Assembly (NCBI GenBank): GCA_050301235.1 | Contig: JBNKZD010000157.1 | Coordinates: 7,251-71,250 of the forward strand | Length of the DNA stretch: 64,000 nucleotides | Source: JAFGIN01 sp050301235 | GTDB taxonomy: Bacteria > Fibrobacterota > Chitinivibrionia > Chitinivibrionales > Chitinispirillaceae | Direction of reading: 5' to 3' | Part shown: piece after piece, positions 17,450 to 25,621 of the stretch | Numbering within the stretch: position 1 is the stretch's first letter | How the letters are laid out: every line of letters begins with the position of its first letter | Program-made: the position numbers and the translations under genes | Notes under the pieces: generated by a model | The model's database searches: none | Told to the model about the DNA's origin: nothing | What the model saw: the letters and a program-made list of their open reading frames with translations, nothing else

Positions 17450-18835
17450 ATGAAAATGCTTGGGACTAAAGCACTTATGCTCATCCTGGCAGCTTTCTGT
17501 GCAGTCTTTGCTGAAGATAGCACGCCGTCGTTCAATATGGTTGATACGATGTGGGTTCTTGTGGCTGGATTTCTGGTTTTCTTTATGAATGCAGGATTTG
17601 CATTTGTCGAAGCAGGATTTTGCCGGGCAAAAAATGTCGTCAATATTCTTGCAAAGAATTTCATGGTGTTTGCTCTTGCTGCGATTGCATTCTGGGCTAT
17701 AGGTTACGGGCTGATGTTTGGAAAAGGCGGAGCGGTTATCGGTACTGATTCATTTTTGTTGAGCAGCACCGCAAACAGCCCTGTGACAAATATTCCTGTT
17801 TTTACATTTTTCTTTTTTCAACTGGCATTTGCTGCTGCCGGATGTTCGATAATCTCCGGAGCCGTCGCAGAACGTATTAAACTGATCTCTTTCATTATAT
17901 TTGGTACAGTTATGGTTGCGGTAATATATCCCCTTACCGGGCACTGGATCTGGGGTGGTGGCTGGCTTTCAACATTGGGTTTTCACGATTTTGCCGGCTC
18001 AACAGCGGTGCATTCCGTTGGCGGATGGTGTGCTCTTACCGGAATTATGCTTCTGGGCCCACGTATCGGTAAATACCGACCTGACGGATCTCAGCGTCCT
18101 ATTTTAGGACATTCGATTCCACTTGCAACACTGGGTGGATTTATTTTATGGTTCGGCTGGTTCGGTTTCAATCCTGGAAGTGAGCTTGCCATGGACGAAA
18201 ATGTGCCCCGTATCGCCCTTACAACTGCACTCGCTTCATGCGCCGGTGTTATTGGGGGGATGATTGTTTCATGGAGAATCAGTAAAAAACCTGACTTGTC
18301 AATGATTATTAACGGCTGTCTTGCAGGACTGGTTGCAATTACAGCACCATGTGCAGTTGTTACTCCTGCGGCTTCGATTCTGATCGGCCTTATTGCAGGT
18401 ATTATCGTTGTCTACGCTGTCTTTATCTTCGATAAATTGAAAATCGATGATCCTGTCGGCGCGCTTTCTGTACACCTTGTTAATGGTATCTGGGGAACAC
18501 TTGCAGTAGGACTTTTTGCTGCTCCGGAGTTGTTTGGAGGTAAAGCCGGACTTTTTTATGGCGGTGGTTTCAAACAGCTTGGAATACAGTTTGTCGGTGT
18601 TGCAGCTACAGGTATCACCGTATTTGTCCTTTCGCTGCTGCTCTGGACAATAATTAAAAGTATATTTGGATTACGGGTATCACGAGAAGAAGAGATCGGT
18701 GGTCTCGATGTTGGTGAAATGGGTCTTGAAGGGTACAGTGGATTTCAGATCTTCACAACTGAAGATATCGGACCCAGTATCAGTTTTGAACCATCAAAAA
18801 GCTCTCGTACTCAAGTTCAGGAGGTTGTAAAATGA
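17450..18835 (+). CDS. amt: Ammonium transporter Amt
   Basis: 461 residues with an N-terminal signal sequence (ending near CAVFAED) followed by eleven membrane segments. Family landmarks are clear: MNAGFAFVEAGFCRAKN, the conserved Asp/His-rich segment HWIWGGGWL...GFHDFAGSTAVH, GGFILWFGWFGFNPGS, and SVHLVNGIWGTL carrying the twin-His pore residue. It conducts ammonium into the cell. The start at 17450 has an AAGGGGG site; an in-frame upstream ATG lacks one. The stop overlaps glnK by four bases (ATGA), so the two are translationally coupled, the standard arrangement for PII-gated ammonium channels. A sigma-54 promoter lies upstream. Confidence 0.95.
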   Translation: MKMLGTKALMLILAAFCAVFAEDSTPSFNMVDTMWVLVAGFLVFFMNAGFAFVEAGFCRAKNVVNILAKNFMVFALAAIAFWAIGYGLMFGKGGAVIGTDSFLLSSTANSPVTNIPVFTFFFFQLAFAAAGCSIISGAVAERIKLISFIIFGTVMVAVIYPLTGHWIWGGGWLSTLGFHDFAGSTAVHSVGGWCALTGIMLLGPRIGKYRPDGSQRPILGHSIPLATLGGFILWFGWFGFNPGSELAMDENVPRIALTTALASCAGVIGGMIVSWRISKKPDLSMIINGCLAGLVAITAPCAVVTPAASILIGLIAGIIVVYAVFIFDKLKIDDPVGALSVHLVNGIWGTLAVGLFAAPELFGGKAGLFYGGGFKQLGIQFVGVAATGITVFVLSLLLWTIIKSIFGLRVSREEEIGGLDVGEMGLEGYSGFQIFTTEDIGPSISFEPSKSSRTQVQEVVK

Positions 18836-19173
18836 AAATGATCGTGGCAATAATTCAGCCTACAAAACTGCCGGATGTAAAAAATGCACTGTTTGCTGCA
18901 GATGTCAGAAAGATGACCGTTACCAACGTTATCGGTTGTGGTCAGCAGGGCGGATATACCGAATCGTATCGTGGAAGTGTTATCGAAATAAATCTTATCA
19001 AAAAGGTTCGAATCGAAATCGCTGTCAATGATGATTTTGTTAAACCAACTGTTGATGCAATTGTCAAAGGTGCACGGACTGGTAATATCGGTGATGGAAA
19101 GATTTTTATTCTTGACCTGCCCGAATGTATCCGTATCCGTACCGGTGAACAGGGGCATGATGCGGTAGGTTAA
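18832..19173 (+). CDS. glnK: Nitrogen regulatory protein PII (GlnK type)
   Basis: 113 residues, full-length PII. It binds ATP/ADP and 2-oxoglutarate and plugs the Amt channel when nitrogen is ample. The T-loop (GGYTESYRGSV) and the B-loop (TGNIGDGKIFI) are present, as is the C-loop RIRTGEQG. Tyr46 is conserved, but position 51, where proteobacterial PII proteins carry the uridylylated Tyr, is Ile. Control is therefore probably by ligand binding alone or by another modification. It overlaps amt by four bases. Confidence 0.93.
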   Translation: MKMIVAIIQPTKLPDVKNALFAADVRKMTVTNVIGCGQQGGYTESYRGSVIEINLIKKVRIEIAVNDDFVKPTVDAIVKGARTGNIGDGKIFILDLPECIRIRTGEQGHDAVG

Positions 19174-19378
19174 TTTACAATATTATCTCTGAAATAGTCA
19201 TATTTCATAGACAAGTGTTGTGGGGCTTGCATTTATCAGCAGGTCCCATATTTTTTTTCTTCGAAATAAATCCGGTTTCATAGAAACGGCTGTTAACATT
19301 AAGGCTATGGCATATTTTCCGCCAAAGTTCAATAACCTTGTTTACATTCCTGTAAACAGGCATTTGACTTGATGTAAA

Positions 19379-21169
19379 TTATTTTACGGAATTTGTTTGA
19401 TAGTATACTGTAGTTCTGTCCAATTGGGTATCTTGTGAGTGAATTTTCTTTCTGATAAAATAAATACCCGGGGAAACTTTCATATATAATTTGGGGTAAT
19501 GTTCTGATGATGAAGGAATCATTTCACGATAACCTGTTTTTTGACCACGAATAGTAAAAACTTCATAAACGGTATGTTCATGCCGGGATACTATTTTCTG
19601 CCTGTTGAACCTGATCGGATTGTTTCTGTTTCCGCTTTGTATGTATTGTCCATTTCGTAAATTGTTTCCTCGTCCGGTAGGCCAGGGAAGAAGATTATCA
19701 GAAGATGATGCTGCATTCCATATCTGTACACCTCCGGAACCACCACCCAGGACATCTTTTAAAGAAATGATAATTTCCACTTTGTGATCTCCATCTATAT
19801 CTGAAAGACATGGTGGACTCATACTACCTCTTTTCGTAAGAGAGACTTTCTGCAGTAGTGCACCTTTATTGTCAAGTAGCATCAGATGAGAGACATTTTG
19901 CTCTATCGAATACGTTGTAAAAACTACTTCCGGAGTATTATCGCCATTCAAATCGCCGATAACAGCTCCACTTGCACCGATAAATTTTCCTTTCCCATTA
20001 TCAAATTGATACTGCCATAATAAATTACCATCTGGTGAGAAACAACGCATATACCCGTCGTAGGAGGGAACAATAATTTCCGGTCGTGGATCATCACTAA
20101 TGTTGGCAACTGCAGGTACAGGTGCTACCTGAACAATATTGTCCTGATAACCAGTGTAAAGTGGCATTCCTGAGCAGAGCGGCGTTTCGAACCCTTTGAC
20201 ACGGGTCATGTCGGGATTCAACACCCACAGGCAATTTCCACGGTTGATATATTCACCAGCTTTTTCGTGGTCGGAATAGAGGACTATTTCCGGAAGCCCA
20301 TCACCATCGATATCACCAAAGCACGGTGGTGAATCGGTAAACTCGTCGCGGTCGTTTCCATCACTGCCCCAGCCCTGTTTTGCAAGTGCAATATTGTGAA
20401 ACATCGGGACACTTGAAGCCCATGGACCTGCAGCAGAGAACACTGAACTTGCCGGGTATGGAGAACCATCCTTTTTCATTATTCCGATATGACAAATATC
20501 GTAGGTTGCAACAATTTCACAAATCGAATCACCATCAAGATCTGCTGCGCCGATATTTTGATTATACCCTCCATAATCATTGCACTTTTCACAATTTTTC
20601 ACCTGAGGCCATCCGGCGATCACTTTTCCATTGATATCCCATACAACAGTCACCGGACTCTTGGATGTCTTAATTGCAAGGATTTCAATTTTTCCATCAC
20701 AATCCAGATCGGCTCCAGCAATCGATCGAATTTCTCCATCAGAACCTGGAAACTGTTGAGGCCATCCGGACAGAATATTTCCGTTATGATCGTAGACAGT
20801 TACTTTATTAGAATAAGCGATGGCAATCTCCCCATTACCATCACCATCAAGATCGCCAACGACTGGAGCAGCATACTGCCGTGATGAGCCGTGGTCGTTG
20901 GATGATGATGCGTTCTCACCAACCGGAGCACGCCAGAGCAGCTTACCCTTGTTATCCCACACGTAAAGTACGCTATGCCTTCCCGCAATAATCTCCTTCT
21001 GACCATCATTATCAAGGTCATACACTGCAGCTGAGCCAAACCAGTTTTCATCCCAGCTGGCAGGTAGTGTGGTTCTGAGAACGGGAGCAGATACCGGAGC
21101 AGCAATAGCTGAGGATAATAAACATAGGAGAGTGCTTATTGAAATGATTGTGGATTTGAAAGGAATCAT
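19379..21169 (-). CDS. Secreted FG-GAP/VCBS beta-propeller protein
   Basis: 596 residues with a signal peptide (STLLCLLSSAIAAP). It carries about seven calcium-binding FG-GAP repeats of the form DLDGDGxxEI: DLDNDGQKEI, DLDGDGNGEI, DLDCDGKIEI, DLDGDSICEI, DIDGDGLPEI, DLNGDNTPEV and DIDGDHKVEI. These fold into a beta-propeller like integrin alpha heads. A short C-terminal module (GYREMIPSS...PGIYFIRKK) resembles surface-sorting domains of FCB bacteria. The start at 21169 has GAGGTG upstream; a GC-poor upstream extension is unlikely. Probable exported adhesion or recognition protein; the ligand is unknown. Confidence 0.85.
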   Translation of the reverse strand: MIPFKSTIISISTLLCLLSSAIAAPVSAPVLRTTLPASWDENWFGSAAVYDLDNDGQKEIIAGRHSVLYVWDNKGKLLWRAPVGENASSSNDHGSSRQYAAPVVGDLDGDGNGEIAIAYSNKVTVYDHNGNILSGWPQQFPGSDGEIRSIAGADLDCDGKIEILAIKTSKSPVTVVWDINGKVIAGWPQVKNCEKCNDYGGYNQNIGAADLDGDSICEIVATYDICHIGIMKKDGSPYPASSVFSAAGPWASSVPMFHNIALAKQGWGSDGNDRDEFTDSPPCFGDIDGDGLPEIVLYSDHEKAGEYINRGNCLWVLNPDMTRVKGFETPLCSGMPLYTGYQDNIVQVAPVPAVANISDDPRPEIIVPSYDGYMRCFSPDGNLLWQYQFDNGKGKFIGASGAVIGDLNGDNTPEVVFTTYSIEQNVSHLMLLDNKGALLQKVSLTKRGSMSPPCLSDIDGDHKVEIIISLKDVLGGGSGGVQIWNAASSSDNLLPWPTGRGNNLRNGQYIQSGNRNNPIRFNRQKIVSRHEHTVYEVFTIRGQKTGYREMIPSSSEHYPKLYMKVSPGIYFIRKKIHSQDTQLDRTTVYYQTNSVK

Positions 21170-21284
21170 ATATATCACCTCTATATGTATTATAATAATT
21201 TGCGCAGGCAATTCAACAATAATTCATATACCTCAATCAGGTGATTCATTATATATTAATGGCAAAATCACTTGGGGTGTCAAA

Positions 21285-21407
21285 ATGGAAAAATTAAAAC
21301 AACTCACATGGTCAATCAGAACAAGTGGTGCTGAGGTAATCAGGCTTACCTCCGTAATTAGGGGAAAATCTCAAAATAAAAAAGTACACAAAACGATCTC
21401 CATATAG
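21285..21407 (+). CDS. Possible 40-residue basic peptide gene
   Basis: ATG at 21285 with GGGGTG eight bases upstream. The product is basic (KQLTWSIRTSG, then RGKSQNKKVHK). It lies between the divergent FG-GAP gene and the small zinc-ribbon-like gene. No relatives recognised; coding status uncertain. Confidence 0.25.
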   Translation: MEKLKQLTWSIRTSGAEVIRLTSVIRGKSQNKKVHKTISI

Positions 21408-21462
21408 CGTATATCGCTGATGTAGTCAGCACTGCTTCAAGTACATTCATTCCGGAGATTTC

Positions 21463-21705
21463 ATGAAAAAATGCAACAATTGCAGACACTACAGAACAGA
21501 AAAAAACTGGTATGCACCAAAGCAATATCCATGTGATTCCTGTATCGACAGGAAAATTAATTTTGAGGCTTATCCTGAAGGAACAATGACGTTTGATCCG
21601 AGAAAACCCGTTTTTGTACCATTAAAGGGCATAATTTTTAACCAGAAAGAATACCGTAAAATGGCTGAAAATTTTGCAAAGAACGGAGGAATTGTAGCCA
21701 GTTAA
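21463..21705 (+). CDS. Small Cys-rich protein, probable metal-binding
   Basis: 80 residues, with two CxxC pairs, CNNC near the N-terminus and CDSC around residue 26, spaced as in a small zinc ribbon. The remainder has a Pro/Phe-rich stretch (FDPRKPVFVPLKG) and a helical tail. A GGAG site precedes the ATG. Unknown function; a nucleic-acid or protein-binding zinc domain is a guess. It ends just before a terminator shared with the convergent downstream gene. Confidence 0.6.
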   Translation: MKKCNNCRHYRTEKNWYAPKQYPCDSCIDRKINFEAYPEGTMTFDPRKPVFVPLKGIIFNQKEYRKMAENFAKNGGIVAS

Positions 21706-21720
21706 ATTGATATAATGTTA

Positions 21721-21741
21721 CCCCCTTCACGACGAAGGGGG
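21721..21741. terminator. Hairpin terminator between convergent genes
   Basis: CCCCCTTC (21721-21728) pairs with GAAGGGGG (21734-21741) around a five-base loop. It lies 16 bases after the rightward gene and 10 bases after the stop of the leftward gene ending at 21751, so it can serve both. Confidence 0.6.
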
Positions 21742-21750
21742 GAGGCAGTT

Positions 21751-22239
21751 TTATTCAATCTGATCTTCAATGATCGCACGGAGACGGCGGCGTGCCTTTT
21801 TTACAAATGCTACCTTCTGTGAAAAGACACTACCTAAAAGCAGACTGACACCACGATTTCCTGAAATATCACTCATTTCTATCAATGTCATCCACTCTCC
21901 AGCCCTTACATTCATCAGGTGATTTGCTTTAGCTGTGAAGTAAAGAATTTTAACAAGTGGTGATTCCAGTTCATTGAACTCCTTTTTGAAATCATCAAGA
22001 AACAATTCTTTCAACTTATCATCGGTTTTAACTGGTTTTTCATTGATCATTTTAAAACATTTGTCTATGGTATCGACATTTTTTTCACTTAAATAGATCA
22101 ATGATTCAAAATACTCCTTTATGCCCTGATCCTGAACATTTTCCCGTAATGTGTTCAATGTATCAGCCAAACCATACTCATGTTGACGAAGATCACTGAG
22201 AATTTTTACAAAAAGATCTTTTGGCTCTTTTACTGGCAT
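21751..22239 (-). CDS. Hypothetical helical protein, possibly ferritin-like (DUF892-like)
   Basis: 162 residues, predicted almost wholly helical. The order of helices, with an early 'ILSDLRQHEYGLADTL' and a later 'ALV...AKANHLMNVRAGEWM', loosely resembles the four-helix YciF/DUF892 ferritin-like group, but I cannot point to clear iron ligands. No signal or membrane segments. A CAGGAG site precedes the ATG at good spacing. It stands alone between convergent and divergent neighbours. Confidence 0.6.
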   Translation of the reverse strand: MPVKEPKDLFVKILSDLRQHEYGLADTLNTLRENVQDQGIKEYFESLIYLSEKNVDTIDKCFKMINEKPVKTDDKLKELFLDDFKKEFNELESPLVKILYFTAKANHLMNVRAGEWMTLIEMSDISGNRGVSLLLGSVFSQKVAFVKKARRRLRAIIEDQIE

Positions 22240-22441
22240 AACCGCTTCTCCTGCTTATTGTCAATTAAAATTCAATTTCCGGAATATTCCCGGTTTCGCT
22301 TCTAATAAGATTACGCGGCGGCAGTGCAGAGGTTGTCAATATTATAATATTTTCCTCACGAGCCTTATGGTCCAGACAGATCCGGTACAAAAGTTGCCTG
22401 TTGGAAATATGGTAAAAATCTAACTCCGGGAGCAAACTGCT

Positions 22442-22996
22442 GTGCAAAATACTAATCAAAAATCATCAATTTTATCTGATATACATCTTCGGCTCAAAGC
22501 AACCGGATTCAGTCAGATTGCACTTGGAATTGGCGTAATCCTGATTGCGATTATTACATCATGGTTTTCGGTGAAAACTATTGGAATGGTTCTGATCATC
22601 TGGGCTGCACTGGAAATTATTCCGGTACTTCGTCACCGTGGAAACACTGGAATTTCTCATATTGTCTGGGGGTGCAGCATAGCCGGTATTGGAATATTGC
22701 TTTTAGTTTTGCCAGGTATTGGTGCTGCTGTAATTTCATTATTACTTGCTGCACTATTTATCTTTGGTGGTGCTTACAAATTGATCATCATGTCCCGAGA
22801 CAAACATAACTGGGGTTGGAGCAGTGTAGGCAACGTAGTTTCTATTCTGCTTGGACTTTTCATTCTTGTACGTTGGCCGATAACTAATTTTGTTCTATTG
22901 GGAACACTTATAGGCATCGAAATTCTGCTTAACGGATGGTCGATCGCGGTGATCGAATATGCTGGAAAGAGGGTGAAAACTACGAAGATGGCTTAA
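22442..22996 (+). CDS. HdeD-family membrane protein (DUF308)
   Basis: 184 residues with six closely spaced hydrophobic helices in three pairs, starting around residue 20 (ALGIGVILIAIITSW). The internal repeat pattern, G-rich turns and an ending in a helix near EYAGKRV fit the HdeD/DUF308 family, linked to acid or envelope stress in other bacteria. The start is GTG with GGGAG nine bases upstream. Its 3' end overlaps the end of the convergent PflX-like gene by 17 bases. Confidence 0.75.
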   Translation: MQNTNQKSSILSDIHLRLKATGFSQIALGIGVILIAIITSWFSVKTIGMVLIIWAALEIIPVLRHRGNTGISHIVWGCSIAGIGILLLVLPGIGAAVISLLLAALFIFGGAYKLIIMSRDKHNWGWSSVGNVVSILLGLFILVRWPITNFVLLGTLIGIEILLNGWSIAVIEYAGKRVKTTKMA

Positions 22997-23960
22997 GAGG
23001 CTCACTCTTTCGCACCTTAAAATCAATAATAAAATTCTCATTCATCTTCTCATACTCCTGAAAATACCCATTGAATCCTGCTTCAAGAAATAACTTCTTT
23101 GCCGATTCATACTCTTCTTCAGTAATGCGTCGGTTAATCGATGGTATATCTTTAGCCTTATAAAGAGGGTTATACTGCGCCATAAGGCTGATTGATATAT
23201 CTTCAGGGTCAAAATGTCGTGTCAGAAAATCGATAACTGCTGCACTTGACTGCATGTTTAGAGGCAGTACGAGGTGGCGGATACAGAGTCCCCGTTTTGC
23301 GATTCCATCACCGTCAATACGCATTGGGCCGACCTGACGAAACATTTCACGAATTGCCTGCTGATTATGTTCCACATAGTCCGGAGCATGGGAGAGAAGC
23401 TGTGCAGTTGTGTTGTCACCATATTTCATATCAGGAAGGTAGATATCAATAATCCCATCGAGAATTTTAATGATTTCTGCCCGTTCGTAACCACTGCAAT
23501 TGTATACTAATGGTATGTCAAGACCGTTCATTGATGCAATTCTGACTGAACGAAGTATCCATGGAAGAAAGTGTGTTGCGGTAACGAAATTGATATTGTG
23601 GGAGCCGGATTCCTGAAGCCGGATCATTTCTGAGGCAAGTTCATCTGGTGTATATGGCTTTCCTTCATACTCATGGGAGATCTGAAAATTCTGACAGAAA
23701 CAGCACTTTTGAGTACAATATGAGAAGAAAACGGTTCCCGATCCGCCGGTTCCTGAAATCGGAGGCTCTTCTCCATGGTGGGCGAAGATACTCGAGATTA
23801 CCATCGCGGAAGGTGCTTCACAGAACCCGCGCTCTTCGGAGAAACGGTTTATACCACATTGGCGTGGGCAGAGTGTACAGCTTTTGGCAACAGATTCAAG
23901 CGAAGCGATTTTACAATCCCAATCTTCGCTTGAAAGATAGGTGTAACTGCCAATTGCCAT
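22980..23960 (-). CDS. PflX-like radical SAM protein
   Basis: 326 residues. The radical SAM cluster is CTQKCCFC (Cys82, Cys86, Cys89), preceded by a second Cys-rich segment (CTLCPRQCGINR) typical of the PflX/COG1313 group, relatives of pyruvate formate-lyase activase with unknown substrate. Later motifs (NFVTATHFLPWIL, YLPDMKYGD, RHLVLPLN, SLMAQYNPLY) also fit that group. I chose the ATG at 23960, seven bases after the stop of the upstream FHA gene; the longer frame would run back inside it. Co-transcribed as the last gene of the leftward module. Confidence 0.85.
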   Translation of the reverse strand: MAIGSYTYLSSEDWDCKIASLESVAKSCTLCPRQCGINRFSEERGFCEAPSAMVISSIFAHHGEEPPISGTGGSGTVFFSYCTQKCCFCQNFQISHEYEGKPYTPDELASEMIRLQESGSHNINFVTATHFLPWILRSVRIASMNGLDIPLVYNCSGYERAEIIKILDGIIDIYLPDMKYGDNTTAQLLSHAPDYVEHNQQAIREMFRQVGPMRIDGDGIAKRGLCIRHLVLPLNMQSSAAVIDFLTRHFDPEDISISLMAQYNPLYKAKDIPSINRRITEEEYESAKKLFLEAGFNGYFQEYEKMNENFIIDFKVRKSEPLKPSS

Positions 23961-23967
23961 CAGGAAA

Positions 23968-25602
23968 TTACTCAACTTTATAATCGACTTCAATGAAATC
24001 ATTTTCACTGTCGGCCTGAGTGTCTGCTGTCGCCGCAGGAGCATCGCCAAAACCGTATTCGCTCTGATATTCTGATATAATAATCAGTGCGATGACACGC
24101 GGTATATACTCCATGGTCTCCTCTGCGAGGTATCCCATTCTGTAAATATACCAGAAATCACGGTTTCTCATCGGATCATCAATTTTCCGCAGTGCTCCCA
24201 TAACACGACCCTCACCGGCATTATAGGCTGCCATGCAAAGCATTACGGCACTTTTTCCGCCAAACATACCGATAAGCTCCTTAAAGTAATTAGCTGCAGC
24301 TACAGTTGCTTTTTCAGGATCGGTCCGGTCATCTACCTGATCTGTAACCCGAAGACCAAATCTGCGTCCTGTGTGTGGCATGAACTGCCATAATCCTCTT
24401 GCGCCGGCATGGCTCAGAGCCATTGGGTTGAACCCGCTTTCTAACATGGAAACATACGCAAGGTCAAGGGGGATATTCTTTTCCTTAAATACTTTCTGAA
24501 TATAAGGAAAATATTTCTCTTTTCTTTTGATATAACGGGTTATCGTGCCTTTCATGTTCTTGGAGTAAATGTCAAGGTGGTGCTGTACCCGTTCTTTCAT
24601 CTCTTTGGGTATATGGTAGTCTGTCTCACCAAACCGAACCAGTATCTCGTCGATACGCTGTTCAAGTGGATCAGAATAGATCTTGCCGAAATCGTTAACA
24701 TCAATTTGACTTTTAATAGAAGACAAAGATTTCTGTTTCTCTTCCAGTTCTTTTATCAATTTTTCAAGTTCTGCTTTATTTTTTGTCGGTTTATTTTTTG
24801 CAGACGCAATTTTCTGATCATACGCATCGATATCACTCTTAAGAATTTTTGCTTTTTCGATAATTCGCTGGTATTGCATCGAGCGAATTCCAAAAAAAGC
24901 TACTAAACAAAGGCATACTGTTACTACACCGATAATGATATAATACCATTGTCTGCGCATTGATTTATGGGCTTTATGAACAGTACGGAGCATATTTGTC
25001 TGTGTTGAACCAAGATTCCCTCTGCTTAGAATCTTTTCCATTCTGGTATCATCATTCATCAACACTTTCATCTCTTCAGAACGGATATTCCTGTTGAGAA
25101 TTTTCTGTTCGAATTCAAGTGTTTTTGATGGGTTTAATGAATCTGATTCCTGATTCAAGCCCTTCTTTGCCCTGAAAATCGAGTTCTGGTCTTCTTCATA
25201 GGTCGACCCTTCTGAGGATAGTGCAGCGTGATCAGATTGTCTTTTTATGTTGGGTGGTTGATTCTGGTCTGATTGTGCAGTGTACACCGGTAATTCAACC
25301 TCTGAGAGTATCAGTTTCAACCGCGGACCAGTCTTACCAAACCCGATAACATCATGGGCGGCCAGTTCTCTTTCTGTAATCTGTTGGTCGTTGACAAAAG
25401 AACCATTGGTGCTCTGAAGGTCCTGAAACAGAATCCTTTCAGGTGATTTGTAAATGATCGAATGATGTCCTGAAACACTTTTCTCATTGTCGAGAATGAT
25501 GGTATTCTGATCATTGCGGCCAATACTTACAGCTCCATCAGGCAGCAGGAAACGCTTGCCGATCTGTGCACCTCTGATTACTTCCAGATAATAATAACTC
25601 AT
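23968..25602 (-). CDS. FHA domain-lytic transglycosylase fusion
   Basis: 544 residues. Residues 1-100 form an FHA phosphothreonine-binding domain (SIGR, VSGHHSII, STNGSFVN). A linker leads to a membrane helix (about 219-240), a coiled coil (~240-300), and a periplasmic SLT domain at ~375-500. The catalytic Glu388 lies in SMLESGFNP, with GARGLWQFMP and AAYNAGEGRV following, as in MltD/Slt. The design couples a cytoplasmic phospho-sensor to a peptidoglycan-cleaving domain outside, and the Ser/Thr kinase encoded 19 bases upstream is a natural partner. Strong GAGGAG ribosome site. FHA on a lytic transglycosylase is unusual. Confidence 0.9.
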   Translation of the reverse strand: MSYYYLEVIRGAQIGKRFLLPDGAVSIGRNDQNTIILDNEKSVSGHHSIIYKSPERILFQDLQSTNGSFVNDQQITERELAAHDVIGFGKTGPRLKLILSEVELPVYTAQSDQNQPPNIKRQSDHAALSSEGSTYEEDQNSIFRAKKGLNQESDSLNPSKTLEFEQKILNRNIRSEEMKVLMNDDTRMEKILSRGNLGSTQTNMLRTVHKAHKSMRRQWYYIIIGVVTVCLCLVAFFGIRSMQYQRIIEKAKILKSDIDAYDQKIASAKNKPTKNKAELEKLIKELEEKQKSLSSIKSQIDVNDFGKIYSDPLEQRIDEILVRFGETDYHIPKEMKERVQHHLDIYSKNMKGTITRYIKRKEKYFPYIQKVFKEKNIPLDLAYVSMLESGFNPMALSHAGARGLWQFMPHTGRRFGLRVTDQVDDRTDPEKATVAAANYFKELIGMFGGKSAVMLCMAAYNAGEGRVMGALRKIDDPMRNRDFWYIYRMGYLAEETMEYIPRVIALIIISEYQSEYGFGDAPAATADTQADSENDFIEVDYKVE

Positions 25603-25621
25603 GTACTCCTCACGTAGATTG

